Below, one piece after another: positions 44,552 to 55,424 of a stretch of 64,000 bases of DNA. Made by a program: the position numbers and the translations under genes. The notes below the pieces were generated by a model. That model made no database searches and was not told where the DNA came from. It saw only the letters and a list, made by a program, of their open reading frames with translations. Position 1 is the first letter of the stretch; every line of letters begins with the position of its first letter. Origin of the DNA: Brachypterus glaber (taxonomy: Eukaryota; Arthropoda; Insecta; Coleoptera; Kateretidae). The stretch spans positions 17,253,589-17,317,588 of the forward strand of contig OY294048.1 in assembly GCA_958510825.1 (NCBI GenBank). Direction: 5' to 3'.

Positions 44552-45196
44552 GATTTAAATTTGATATTAATATTTTATCGTTCATTCATTCATCATTCAT
44601 TATTTTATTTATTAAATAATAATTTAATCTATTTTTTTTTTCTTTTTTTATTTATTTTAACCTATGGTCTGTTTTACAAGCAAGATATTAAATTAAAAAT
44701 TGCACAGTGAATATTTTCAAAACAGATTCGAATATTGGATGTGCGAATATACTGCGTAGTTTATTTTATAAAACATAACTATATTCTATACAAAAACATA
44801 TACTATTCAAAACTGTTGTAAAAATATTTACTGTGCGATTTTTAATTTACTATCTTGCTTGAAAAACAGACCAAAGTCAGAAAAACGATTACAGGTCTAC
44901 GAACCTCCTCTGGAGACATCTAGATCTTCATCCCTTACTAGAGTGGTGGCAACGTTTCGCTATCTATTATTATCTGTCTCTGTCCATAGGGTAGTCGTAT
45001 TGTCAGCTTAAGTGTTTTAAGGCTGGAGTTTAATAGAAAACACAGTGAGGTTTTATATGTGACCTCGGAATTTTACACATAAGCGAACAACATCAGTCAT
45101 TAGTAATGACTATAGGTCGTCGGCGATGTATTAATTGCAGTGAAACCACCGCTTTGTGTAGAGTACCACTCAAGTAGATGCCGCAAATATGTTACT
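44552..45196. other. AT-rich non-coding DNA
   Basis: A short inverted pair exists here (GTCTGTTTTACAAGCAAGAT near 44667 and ATCTTGCTTGAAAAACAGAC near 44852), marking a probable foldback of about 205 bp. No gene was recognised. Confidence 0.5.
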
Positions 45197-45393
45197 GCAG
45201 TAACGTATCTTCTTCTTCTGCTTCTTCTGCTTCTTCTTCTTCTTCTTCTTCTTCTTCTTCTTCTTCTTCTTCTTCTTCTTCTTCTTCTTCTTCTTCTTCT
45301 TCTTCTTCTTCTTCTTCTTCTTCTTCTTCTTCTTCTTCTTCTCCTCCTCCTTCTTCTTCTTTTAATTTTATGGTTTTGTGCAGTAACGTATCT
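45197..45393 (-). mobile_element. (GAA)n-tailed retroinsertion with 14-bp duplication
   Basis: GCAGTAACGTATCT occurs at 45197-45210 and 45380-45393. Between them, minus-strand ACAAAACCATAAAATTAAAA is followed by a (GAA)n run of more than 50 units. This is what an extremely 5'-truncated LINE-type insertion with a GAA tail looks like. The frames coding poly-Ser, poly-Leu or poly-Arg are translations of the microsatellite. The target was itself a hairpin (CAAGTAGAT/ATCTACTTG). Confidence 0.75.
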
Positions 45394-45603
45394 ACTTGAC
45401 TGGTATACTAAAATCAATACTTTGACTACGGCTTATAGTAATGACTCATTAATATTTTTTTCATCATCATAAAGTTTTTTAATGTATAAAAGAACAATAA
45501 ATAAAGAAAATGGGTGCAGTTGCTTAATAAGACGATAAATAATATAGGAAACACAAAGGTTTATTACGAACTAAAGAAAAAAAAAAAGAAAATTTAAAAT
45601 TTT

Positions 45604-45690
45604 AGAGTCCCTAGCACAAGCTTAAAGTTTATTTGGGACTCCCCATGACTTTGTAATATATTGCTTAATAAATAAATAAATAATAATTAG
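45604..45690 (+). mobile_element. LINE 3' end with (AATA)n tail
   Basis: GAGTCCCTAGCACAAGCTTA..TTTGGGACTCCCCATGACTT ends in AATAAATAAATAAATAAT. The same 3' end occurs at 53360-53450 (minus) and, shorter, at 49306-49352. Confidence 0.65.
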
Positions 45691-46166
45691 GCAAAAAAAA
45701 TAAAATCAATGTTGTGTTACCAATCCTAAAAATTTATAAAATCCTTGTCAAAAGACCAAAGTGCAATTTCCATAATAAAATAAGACAAAGGGTTAAAGTC
45801 TACAAGAAACGCTCATTCATTAATGTCCTTCCTTTAGACAAACCGAACAATTTTGAACAATTCCTCTTTGAGTTACCTCCTTTCCTTTCCTTTCAGAGAC
45901 AAAGATGTACGATTTGGTTATTAAACTCTTCCAGTTACCGAGCTAGAAAAGTATACAATACAATTTTAAAAAGTCATAGGACATCGTAATCGTGGTCGTA
46001 ATCTAGAAAGATTGTGATAATGGGATTTGGGTGGAGTATTTATAAACCGTTATTACCATTATTTACATTATATTTGAAAAATAAAATTATTTTTACTACT
46101 AAGTACATCATCCAAACCAATTGAGAAGGGATGGGATAGGAAGGGGGGTTGTAAATTATAAATTAC
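45691..46166. other. Non-coding or unidentified
   Basis: A 91-codon frame (45714-45989) has a basic, protein-like composition (KCNFHNKIRQRVKVYKKRSF) but no recognised family. It follows a LINE tail directly. Confidence 0.3.
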
Positions 46167-46884
46167 ACAGGCCCACAAAAAAAGTACCCTGAACTTTTGA
46201 CGAGACAGGTCTATTCTTATATATTTTTCATAGCTGATTTCAAATCCGAAGTTAGATTAAGGGGTTTTTCGATAAAAATGCAAAAAACATGATTTTTATG
46301 TTTATTGTATGGTTTTTTGAATAAAAAGAAAACGGAAAATAATAAAACTAATCTGACCTCAAATTTAAATTCTACCGATCAAAATACATTGAAAACCATA
46401 TTTAGTTTTTTTTTCACGAAATTTTGAAATTTTGAAAACTGTAGGTACTGCTTCATGTAGCAGCGCATAACAGCCGAACAAAAAAAGTATCTTGATCTGG
46501 AGACAAGATGTATATATTCCTATGTATTTTGACACGCCACTAGAATTGGCCCAACGGGTCTTGGTTTGGCCCTAACCTCAAAAAACACCTCAAAATAGGC
46601 AAAATTTTCATTCGCTGCTATAGTTTTCAAAGCCTTGCAAGGGTCAAAATTTAGTGAAAAAAAAAACTAAATATGGTTTTCGATGTATTTTGATCCGTAG
46701 AACTCAAATTTGAAGGCAGATTAGTTTTATCATATACAAAAACCATATAAAATCATGTTTTTTGCATTTTTCTCTAAAAAACACCAGGAAACCCCTTAAT
46801 CTGATTTGGATTCAGCGATGAAAAATACGTAAGAATAGACCTATCTCGTCAAAAGTTCAGAGTATTTTTTTTGTGTGCCTATGT
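46167..46884. mobile_element. Large foldback element (about 240-bp arms)
   Basis: The left arm 46167 to about 46420 and right arm about 46648-46884 pair along their length. Landmarks are GAACTTTTGACGAGACAGGT, TCTATTCTTA, AATCTGA/TCAGATT blocks and AAAACCATATTTAGTTTTTT. A half copy (right arm) lies at 59815-60020. Confidence 0.85.
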
Positions 46885-46911
46885 TATCATAAATAATAAT
46901 GTTAATACTAA

Positions 46912-47279
46912 CTTGAGGTCTCTGTGAAGTTTCACAAACCATGGGGCATTAATGCACTTTAACACTTGTTTAAATGCTCTTGAAAGAAGATATAAAGTTT
47001 GGAGTTTTTGTTGAGGAGGGCTTTTTTCCAGGCTGGAGCTTCGCAAAGAAGTGCCGGTTGAAAAGTCCGTTCGAAAGGTTTTTTTGTGTATTGCAATTTT
47101 TCATTGTATATTCCAGGTTAGCTTTTTGAAGAAGGTAATACCGAGATATTTTAATTATCGGACTATTTTATGTCCTGGCCGTCTAGACGCTTCTATTGTG
47201 TATTGTCTATCGATGCGCCCGTTTGTAATGAAGATAGGCTTTTATTTGGATAAAGTCTAGATTTAATTTTCAGCCTGGA
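46912..47279 (-). pseudogene. Jockey/R1-like LINE reverse transcriptase remnant
   Basis: Reading the minus strand in shifting frames gives KLNLD, PIFITNGRID, QYTIEASRRPGHKIV, LKYLGITFFKKLTWN, then KLQTLYLLSRAFKQVLK and INAPWFVKLHRDLKL. The order (KTK/ITN, KYLGI.LD.KLTW, then LY..L...L.Y..P.W) is the region after the YADD motif in Jockey/R1-type LINEs. In-frame stops and at least one frameshift show that it is dead. Confidence 0.75.
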
Positions 47280-47944
47280 AAATGCAACTTTACCGCCTAG
47301 GTATACAATATATTATTTATTATAAGGATAAATTCTACCAATTTTGAAATTAATCCCTCTAAAAACAAAAAAGTTATGGAGGGTTACTTTTTAAAAAAAT
47401 AAAAAACAATGATTTTCGAAAAAACAAAATTTTAAAATTTCTTTCGTTTTTTTTTTAAAGAGAAAATTTAAAAAAAATAAAACATTTTAAAATTATTTTA
47501 CTGTTTTTTTTTTTGAAAATGTTGTTTTTCACAAAGGAAATATATTATATAATATATATTACTAAAAAATTGAAAAATTTTGAATTTTTTTAAATTTTTT
47601 TTAATTTTTTTTAATTTTTTTCCAAAACAATTATTTTTTTAGGTATTTGGGAAAATTCAATATATCATTTACTATGAATAGTATATAATGGAATGCGTAG
47701 CATTACATATCTTTACGGCTTGTTTTTATTTAGAAACTGAGACCTTAGAAAGGAATTAGGCCGTATATTGGACAGAAACCTAGCCAGTGTAATTTGATTA
47801 TAAGGCCTTTATGCTAAACTTTGTATACGAGGCAGAACGCAAACTAATAAAGTAAAGAGTGTGATGTGAAATGCGAAGCAATACTTTTCATCACAGCTTA
47901 CCGTGCCTGGATATGAAGATATAGTTCAACCCCCTGGTATTTTT
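47280..47944. other. AT-rich non-coding DNA
   Basis: It includes a relative of the 13236-13438 repeat (about 47320-47400). No gene was recognised. Confidence 0.35.
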
Positions 47945-48300
47945 TAAGTCACCTACCTTTGGGCGCCAATTTTTTTTGCAGGGGTGCCAAGTTTGGTAGA
48001 AACCGTTAGGGACAAAGCTCTTTTTCTTATTTTTTTAAAGGTAATTTTTGGGACGCCAATTTTATTTTGAAGGAAGCGCCAAGTTTGCAGCATGAAACCG
48101 TTAGGGACAAAGCTTTTTTTTTTCTTGAAGGTAATTTTTCGGGCTCCAATTTAATTTTTTTTTTGGTAGGGGTGCCAAGTTTGGTTGAAACCGTCAGGGA
48201 CAAAGATTTTTTTTCCTGAAGGTATTTTATTGGGCGCCAATTTTTTTTTTGTAAGGGAACCAAGTTTTTGGTTGAAACCGTCAGGGACAAAGAGGGTGCC
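47945..48300. repeat. Minisatellite, four units of about 80 bp
   Basis: Each unit holds GGGCGCCAATTTT, GGGGTGCCAAGTTTGG, TGAAACCGT.AGGGACAAAG and a T-run. The minus-strand frame across it is repeat-derived. It is followed by GAGCCCCCCCTAGATTTTT, a phrase common at insect transposon ends. Confidence 0.8.
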
Positions 48301-48581
48301 CTGGTGTCTGAGCCCCCCCTAGATTTTTTTCTGGTTACGGCCCTGAATCTAAATATGTCAAATCTATCAGAATAAAACTACAAAGCATCCCAGTAAATAC
48401 AAAGTTTAATGAGATTATATATATTTTTAAAATTATTTTTAAAAAAATCACGCATCTATTTTACATTTTTCAAAATTCTTAAAATTAGAATGACAAAAAA
48501 GATTTGATTGAATATCCCACCCCAATAAAAATATTTTAAAATCTAAAATAAAGACTAAAACAATTTATATATTCTTCTCGA
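48301..48581. other. AT-rich non-coding DNA
   Basis: Nothing was recognised. Confidence 0.3.
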
Positions 48582-49424
48582 TACAGGGTGTTACAACTCT
48601 ATTTTCCCAGAGATTTTGTGAAAACTAAAAAAAATAATCAAGATCTACAAAAGCTTTCTTAAATGGGACAACAATATCTATAAAAAGTAGCTAAAAATAA
48701 AATCCACGCTTCAATACTCCTCCCCAACTTAACTTTTTAAAATGGCACCCCTATAATTTTTGGTTTGTTTTAAATAGAACTTGAGCTTTCAAGTACAATA
48801 ATATAATATTCTTACTTGTTATTTTTAACTAGAAAAGTGGTAAAAATCACCCCCTGATTTAAACTATATTAAATATAAAAAAAACTTGCAGCGATTTTTC
48901 CGAAAACTAAATTTAGTTTAAATTTTATAAAAGAGATAATCAATTTCTGCGAAAACCAGTTTAAATAATGTTGTCTTATTTAAACTGCAGAAATTATCTA
49001 TAAAATAAGCCAAAAATAAAATCTACCCCTACACCCCCTCTTATAACTTACCCCTAAATTTATTTTTTTTTCAAGAGGACCCCTATATTTTTTCGATTGC
49101 AATGGATAGAACTTGAGCTTGCAAATACTTACTTATTACTTACTTACCACTTATTAACTCAAAAATAGGAAGGTCAATTTCTATTTAAAACAACCAAAAA
49201 AGTGTAGGGGTGCAATTTAAAAAAATAAAGTTAGGGGTAAGTTCAGGCGGAGGTTTAAGGGGTGGACTTTTTATTTTTGGCTACTTTTTATATTATTGTT
49301 CCATGACTCTGTAAGATACTCATAAATCAATAAATAAATAAATAATAATGGTTTTTGCAGAACCTGATTATCCATTTTAGTTTTCGGGTAAATCGCTGGG
49401 TAAATAGAGTTGGGTAACTCTGTA
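48582..49424. mobile_element. Foldback element with TACAGGGTGTTAC ends
   Basis: The left part (48582-48860) pairs with the right part (about 49180-49424). Ends are TACAGGGTGTTACAACTCTA/TAGAGTTGGGTAACTCTGTA. Inner blocks contain TAGCTAAAAATAAAATCCAC/GGACTTTTTATTTTTGGCTA and GGCACCCCTATA. The middle repeats some of the same blocks, so it is a compound element. Confidence 0.75.
49306..49352 (+). mobile_element. Extremely truncated LINE 3' end inside the foldback
   Basis: TGACTCTGTAAGATACTCAT..AATAAATAAATAAATAA interrupts the right arm between ATTGTTCCA and TGGTTTTTGC. The left arm has the uninterrupted counterpart. The inserted sequence matches the LINE 3' end at 45640-45690. Confidence 0.65.
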
Positions 49425-49507
49425 TACATGTACCATTAATAATAAACCTGATACAGAGTAAAGTAATAAAATGTTTTTTTAATAAAGTTTTGTACGAAAA
49501 ACATATA

Positions 49508-50152
49508 GTCTTGTAAATTTCAGAACGTCGTATCTCAAAAAAGACAACTTTACAGGAATGAGAAATAACTCCTTCTCGAATTATTCGTAGGTTGAAAATG
49601 TACTTCTTTAATATAAACTTAATACATTTTTAATGATTAACTTACCTTAAATCATTTTATTGTGTATAAAATAAATAAATACAAATAAAAACCTGATGTT
49701 TATAGATACGACATTTTGATGCTCAAAATTAATAAAAAAAAATTAAGATACGACCTTTGAAACATTATTAGCGGAACGCACCTCTTAATGTAACAAGTAA
49801 AAATATTTACCATTAATTCGCCTTTTAAAAGAAAATTTTCACTTTAATAATTTAAACTTCAAAAACTTTTATAACATGCGCATAAGATGTCAAAAAAGCG
49901 TCGCCAAATGCAAAAAGTGCGTTCCAAAATAGTTAGTTAACTAGATTTAAGAGATATGAGGTTTAAAAATTTATTAATTTATAATCATCTAAGATACGAC
50001 GTTACTATTTTGTTTATATTTTTGTTATTTAAAACAAATAGCAGGTGAAACTTATTTTTTAGATGTAAATTGATAATGTAAAGCGTTTAAGTGCAAAATC
50101 TCAAAATCGAAAAAAATTGAGATACGATGTCCTGAAATTTACAAGACGATAT
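49508..50152. mobile_element. Foldback element with GATACGAC words
   Basis: The ends TCTTGTAAATTTCAG.AC.TCGTATCTCAA and the complement at 50115-50152 pair over about 35 bp. GATACGAC recurs inside (about 49705, 49746, 49992 and the right end). No frame is present. Confidence 0.75.
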
Positions 50153-50463
50153 TTTAATTATTTCTTTTTTGATCAACCCTATATTGTATTGTATAATATT
50201 TATAAAAACATAATTTTGATACAACATTTCACCGAAAAATTATGAATTGCTCTGTAACAAATTTATTATCAATTGTACAAAAATATGCACCCTTCTTTAT
50301 TTTATTATTTTTAATAATAGGTTGGGCCAAAATCAAGATATTTAACAAAACAATTTATTGGCCAATCAAAAAAAAAAAAATTGCTTTATTATTTTTTTTT
50401 TAGTAAGATTTTAAATTATCTCAATTTTTTGTATAATAGAGCCATAAAATATTAATTGGATTA

Positions 50464-50581
50464 TTTGTTTGTTTGTTTGTTTGTTTAACCTCGTACTATT
50501 CTACTTAATTAAGCATCCCCTAAGTCCAGGACTTGTGTGGGCTCGCAGTAGAGGGACCACCGACTTATACTGACTTTCGAA
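50464..50581 (-). mobile_element. tRNA-derived SINE (copy 4, 3' part only)
   Basis: It contains the (GTTT)n tail complement, the TTAACCTCGTACTATTCTAC block and the body to GACTTTCGA. The tRNA head is absent. Confidence 0.88.
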
Positions 50582-51048
50582 ATTCGAAAGTTGAACTAAA
50601 TATTGATTCCTAGACACGGTTATATAATATAAACCAACATAATTCATCAAAGATCAGCGGTTTTGTAAATTAAATGATCAAAGGTCTAAACTCCTATCAG
50701 CCTGCAAATTTTAATATAGGTTTAGGCCTGTGAAATAGACATTGGTTTATTAAGACTGGGATCTCTCTCTGGCTCTCTCTCTCTCTACCTCCAGACATCG
50801 AAGCAAGCGGTTGTGAATTTGGGATTAAAACAAAAAATATAATTTAAACAATCTTTTATTGTAAATAAACATTAAACAAAACAACAAACAATCAAATACG
50901 ACACTGTTTTAGCATATAAATAGTGATTTGATATATCTGGGTGTGGTGTGTGATAAATTAAGTAGCCGTGCATGTGAAAAAGTTGAGTTTAAGTGTGTGG
51001 ATAGAAAATTAGAAGAATTTTTCTCCAATAAACTTTCAACAAGGAAGT
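50582..51048. other. Possible 5' untranslated or LTR-proximal region of the gag element
   Basis: No clear LTR could be delimited. A (CT)n run lies at about 50762-50786. AATCAAATACGACACTG at about 50890 recurs at about 51622 inside the gag remnant. Confidence 0.3.
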
Positions 51049-51664
51049 ATGGCCACAGTGAGCACAATGGCTGGGTCAGGAATTCAACCATTCGAAATTG
51101 ATCAAAACACCGGAAACCTAGGCTCGAAATGGGAGCGCTGGGTGAATCGTTTCGACAACTACCTTTTAGCGACAGGGATTGACAAAGATGAGAGAAAGAA
51201 AGCCCACTACTGCACTTCGCAGATGAGCAAGTATATGACCTATATTTAGCACTAGAGGAAGATGCAGAGGAGCAATCACAAATAACATCCTTGTACGAAA
51301 AAGCTAAAAACATACTATCCAAGCATTTCAAGCCACAAATGAACACAAGTTTTGAAATTTTTCAATTTTCGGCAAGCAAAACAATTCGAAGGTGAATCCA
51401 TTGAACAGTTTTATTCGAGACTTTTTAGCCGCGAATTGTGGATTTAAAAACAAAAAAGATGAAGTCAAAAACCAAATCATTCTAAGCACTGACAATTCAG
51501 AACTTAGAGCCTATGGGCTGGCAGAACAACCAACTCTAGAAAAACTAATCGATGTAGCTAAAACGAAGGAAACAAAACAACAGGTAGAAAAGATTGAAGA
51601 AAAGCAAGAAACAGTAAACAGAATCAAATACGACACTGGCTATATGACTATAAAACTCCCATAA
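51049..51664 (+). pseudogene. gag: Ty3/gypsy-type gag remnant, frameshifted
   Basis: The protein can be followed through several frames. It starts at ATG 51049 with KWERWVNRFDNYLLATGI, then shifts near 51215 to HFADEQVYDLYLALEED and LYEKAKNILSKHFKPQMNT. It shifts again near 51370 (QAKQFEGESIEQFYSRL), then a final frame has AANCGFKNKKDEVKNQIIL and TLEKLIDVAKTKE. This series is the capsid-type Gag of insect Ty3/gypsy elements. At least three frameshifts and the lack of a zinc knuckle, protease or polymerase show an inactive fragment. It lies between two pieces of the SINE. Confidence 0.75.
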
Positions 51665-51838
51665 TAGGTCAATAAGCCTTCCTTTGCAGGATTTACCCCC
51701 AAATGAATAAATAATGTTAGCCAACAACAAATATTTTTCTGGCTGAAATAAGTAAGCCAGCAAAATATGTATAAAATAGTAACTTCGTAATAAATTATAA
51801 GCGATATCATATTTTAACTAAAAAAGTTGTAAAATGTT
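51665..51838. other. AT-rich spacer after gag
   Basis: No polymerase gene or LTR was recognised. Confidence 0.3.
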
Positions 51839-52032
51839 GTGTGGGCTAGTAGTAGAGGGAACCACCGGCTTTAATTGACTTTGGAACCAATATATCTAGG
51901 GAGTACGCCTTCGCCAAATTTCAATTATTAATTAACTGAAAAAGGCAATCGGCGCCAGTGAGGTTTGAACTCACGATCATTAGATCAGTGTCAGGCTATA
52001 TCGATGCCATTGACCACTGAGCTAAATCTCCC
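51839..52032 (-). mobile_element. tRNA-derived SINE (copy 5, lacks the 3' end)
   Basis: It runs from GTGTGGGCTAGTAGTAGAGG to the head (GGGAGATTTAGCTCAGTGGT on the minus strand, with box A and box B). The last about 65 bp of the SINE are missing. Its body overlaps by about 70 bp with what is present in copy 4. Confidence 0.9.
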
Positions 52033-52083
52033 ATATGGGGTGTTCTATTTCTATTTATGTTCTATTTAAAAAATCAAAGTTGA

Positions 52084-52114
52084 GTGCCACTTCCGGTACA
52101 ACCGGAAGTGGCAC
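52084..52114. repeat. Perfect 13-bp-stem hairpin
   Basis: GTGCCACTTCCGG, five bases, then the complement. CACTTCCGTGAATAACCCTG at about 52204 repeats part of it next to a transposon-like end (CCCTGTATAAA). Confidence 0.85.
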
Positions 52115-52390
52115 AAATATAAAAATATTTTTAATCGATTGGCCATATTCAAAGCAAAATATCATATTTTTAAAGTTATTGGTTCTCCATAAACTTTTAA
52201 TAGACCACTTCCGTGAATAACCCTGTATAAATTGAGGTAACGGTCAATATTTTGTTTTTTTTTACCTTAAAAACCTTAAATGTTATTCCCTTGCCTCCAT
52301 TTTGCCCCCTAAAAATATAAAATATACTACATCAAGAAATAATTTGGGTTATGATATTTAAGTAGTTCAAATTTTAAGTTGATATCTTAA

Positions 52391-52525
52391 GGGCCACTTG
52401 CACCAATGATGGTTTAACTTTAAACTTGGATTAAATTGACGGCCGACCAATCAGAACTCAGCATTTTTAGCTTAAACTCGGTTTAGCTGAGATAATCCCG
52501 TACCAAAAGTTGGTGCAAGTGGCAC
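52391..52525. mobile_element. 135-bp MITE with TAA duplication
   Basis: The ends GGGCCACTTGCACCAA and TTGGTGCAAGTGGCAC are inverted, with TAA on both sides (52388-52390 and 52526-52528). The interior carries AAACT..GGTTTA complementary words. TAA duplications point to a PIF/Harbinger-type transposase. Confidence 0.85.
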
Positions 52526-52602
52526 TAAGTAGTTTAAAAGTTAAACTGGGGCACACTTTAGACAAGCACTGTAGAGCTGTCAAGAGTATAAACAACTAAT
52601 AA

Positions 52603-52689
<87 letters not shown>
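52603..52689. repeat. (ATT)n microsatellite, possible LINE tail
   Basis: About 29 ATT units follow ACTAATAAATT, similar to the tail context of the LINE at 15105. Confidence 0.9.
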
Positions 52690-52692
<3 letters not shown>

Positions 52693-52899
52693 AACACCAG
52701 AACAATTCTTACGTATTTTGGGTCGCTGAATCTAAATCCAAGGTCAGAATTTAAAAGTTAGCTTTCACTTTTTTTCTAACCTCAAAAACGTACTTTTTTG
52801 GTAAATTTTGTGCTGTAATGAAAAAAGGCAAGTTAGTTTCGAAATTCTTACAGTGGATTTCGATGCAGAAGTTTAAATTACATAACAATTGACTATATG

Positions 52900-53358
52900 C
52901 TTAAAATTCAAAACTGCGGATCCAATATAGCGGACCAAAAATAGGGAATTTTTTAAAATTGATCCGATTTGCTTAAAACTTGGTACTCGGGAGTTTTTGG
53001 GTGGCTGATTACGAATCTGATGTCAGTTTTCTAAAATTCAAAATGGCGGATCCAATATAGGGATCTGATTAAAAATTGATCGGATTTGCTTGAAACTTGG
53101 TACTTGGTGGGTTTTGGGATAGCTGATTACGAATCTGTTGCCAGTTTTCCAAAATTCAAAATGGCGGATGCAATATGGCGGATTTGATTTTTTAAAGTTT
53201 TTCGGAAAATTTAATCCTCCATATTGGATCAGCTATTTTGAATTTTGACAAACTGGCACCAGATTCAAATCAGCGACCCCAAAAACCCCCCAGTATCAAT
53301 TTTCAAGCAAATCCGAGGTACTTTAAAAATCTAATCCGCCATATTGGATCCGACATTT
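52900..53358. repeat. Array of the GGATCC..AATATGGCGGAT family, both orientations
   Basis: Three direct units (GCTGATTACGAATCTG, CAGTTTTC.AAAATTCAA, AATGGCGGATCCAATAT) are followed by an inverted unit from about 53210 (CCATATTGGATC..GGCACCAGATTC..TCAGCGACCCC). Confidence 0.8.
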
Positions 53359-53359
53359 T

Positions 53360-53450
53360 TTATTTATTTATTTATTGTAGGATCATGGAGAGCCCCAAAT
53401 AAGTTGCAAAACTTGTGCCAGGGGCTCTCCATTAATTTTGAGAAATATAC
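53360..53450 (-). mobile_element. LINE 3' end with (AATA)n tail
   Basis: On the minus strand, GGAGAGCCCCTGGCACAAGT..TTGGGGCTCTCCATGATCC is followed by ACAATAAATAAATAAATAAA. It is homologous to 45604-45690 and is 5'-truncated. Confidence 0.65.
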
Positions 53451-54944
53451 CTCCAAATATTTAGTTGACAACCATACTTAAACATTTTAAGAAAAATCTT
53501 CAAATTAAATTTCATCCAAAAAAGCTAACTTTTAAATTCTCGTTAAATTGACTAGTCTGGTCTGCCGCACTCGAGATTTTTTTTTATGTTTGTGCCGATG
53601 TAATTTATTTCATTGGCAAAATTTACCTTCACATAAATGTCGTTATTAAAAGCTCATAAACAATTGAAAATGATTTAGAAAATGATTTAGATCTTTTGGC
53701 CATTAGAAATTGGCAACAAAATTCCCTAGATGACACTAAAACGTTTACATCGGTTTATATTGGTTATTTTAAGTAAATGTTATTGGTAAAGTTTCAAATT
53801 TACCATAAAAATGTCGCTTTAAATAAAACTGTTCGTAAAGATGGAGAATAATTTTAATAAATGTTTTTCCAATTTAAAACAGTATTTTATATCTATTTTA
53901 AATATCGAGATTTTTATGTTTCATTCAGTTTCGGATATTATTTTAGTACGTAAAATTTACATATACCGGGTGTTTCAGGAAGGTGGTTTGGACTTTTTAC
54001 TATTTTAGGTAGGATCACATTTAGTGAGGAAAATGTCTTTTCGCGGATTTAGCTGAAAATTTGGTATGTTGTAGAACTTAGCTTCTGACCAAAACTGGCA
54101 GGGTCGCAACCTTAGCCTATGATCAGTTTTGGTGCAATAACCGTTTAAGTGCTTTACTTGCATTTCATGAGTTAATTGACTGTATCTAGGACACAACTAG
54201 CTCCTTTCCATAAAAAAAATGTTCCCCCTTGCCCCCTGTCTCCATTTTCCCCTTAAGTATACCAAATACTAAAAAATAATTTGTTATTTACGTATTCTAA
54301 ATTTCAAGTTGATATCTTAAGCGGTTCAAAAGTTAAAGGGGTGGACTTTTAATACTCTCTGTATATTTTTTACACTTTTTACACATTTTATTATTAGTTA
54401 CGATAATTCTGCATTAAAATTCATTAATAAATTATTTTGATGAAAAAACAACAATTTAAATGTAGAAAAAGTAAGTAATTTTAACAGTCAAAGTTCAATC
54501 TAAGAAAACGAACAAAATTTACAAGAAACCAAGGTAAACGAGTTGATTTATCAAGGTTTACTCATTATTTATTTTTCTGTGTAGTACTGGTATTTTTTTA
54601 ATATTAATTTAATGTTAATTAATCTAATAATTTTAAATAATGATAACTTTATTTATCCTGATTCAATCAAAACATTATTTATTTTAAATAACTATATTTT
54701 TGTTGGGTCGTAGGAAAAATAGTGTAGTAAACTTGTCAAAAATATATGTTTTGTATTCGAGACTTTTCCGCACACGCCCCTGCGCTACTCGTGATAAACA
54801 TTCGCTCCGGCGAAATAAGTCACTTTCCGTACCCGTTATGTAAATATACTATTTCATTGGGTAAAATTCAATTTTTTATATTTTTACCCGACTGACCAAG
54901 AAAGGAGGGTAATGTGTTTAACAGTTTATATATGTATGTATGTA
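53451..54944. other. AT-rich non-coding DNA
   Basis: A transposon-like end TACCGGGTGTTTCAGGAAGG lies at about 53964 with degraded repeat text to about 54370. No gene was recognised. Confidence 0.35.
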
Positions 54945-55417
54945 CCTCATCATCATCATCAGAAGCGGTGTGGTTATTACCAAGTAATAGCCACGGCACT
55001 CAGACCTGAGATCCATTGTGCATGCCGCAGTCATCTAGATGACACATCATTTGATTAGGATGATATTCCATGGGGGCAGGCATCTAAAAAGGCGATGATC
55101 TACCCCAATGAAAGTTCGACTAAATCGCTAGGTTGCACTGATGGTGAACCTAAAAATAGCAGTCTTTTTTGTGAGAAGACAGGACATTGTCCAAAAATGT
55201 GGGATGCGGTTTCTTTATCATAGTCGCAGAATCTACAGCGTTCGCTTTGGATAATTTTCATTTTATAAAGAAGATTGTTGAAAGTACCATGACCAGTTAC
55301 AAAACTGGTAATAGTTCTGAGTTTTTTCTTATTTAGTTGAATAAGTGTTTTTGTATTGGAAAAAGAGGGCTCTTTGATGAGCAATTTTGCTTGGACCTGT
55401 TGGGAAGCCCAGTGTTA
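54945..55417 (-). mobile_element. 5'-truncated Jockey/R1-like LINE 3' end
   Basis: The coding end (55417-55100) is followed by a 3' UTR of about 150 bp (GTGTCATCTAGATGACTGCG, GGTCTGAGTGCCGTGGCTAT) and a short GATGATGATGATGAG tail at about 54951-54963. This UTR wording and trinucleotide tail are typical of this LINE group. Confidence 0.8.
55100..55417 (-). pseudogene. LINE ORF2 C-terminus with CCHC-like motif
   Basis: The frame reads HWASQQVQAKLLIKEPS, LRTITSFVTGHGTFNNLLY and CRFCDYDKETASHIFGQCP, ending LVELSLG. The 'TGH....L..M......CR.C....ET..H....CP' pattern is the C-terminal end after the RNase H region of Jockey/R1-type LINEs. The frame extends upstream of the first Met to a stop at about 55418. 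The polymerase is absent. Confidence 0.85.
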
Positions 55418-55424
55418 TGTACCA

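Noticed and set aside
45100..45472. Poly-Arg, poly-Leu and poly-Ser open frames
   Set aside because: They are translations of the (TTC)n microsatellite in three frames.
50891..51638. AATCAAATACGACACTG repeated at 50890 and 51622 as an LTR signature
   Set aside because: The similarity stops after about 16 bp on both sides. It is too short to define LTRs, though a recombination scar is possible.
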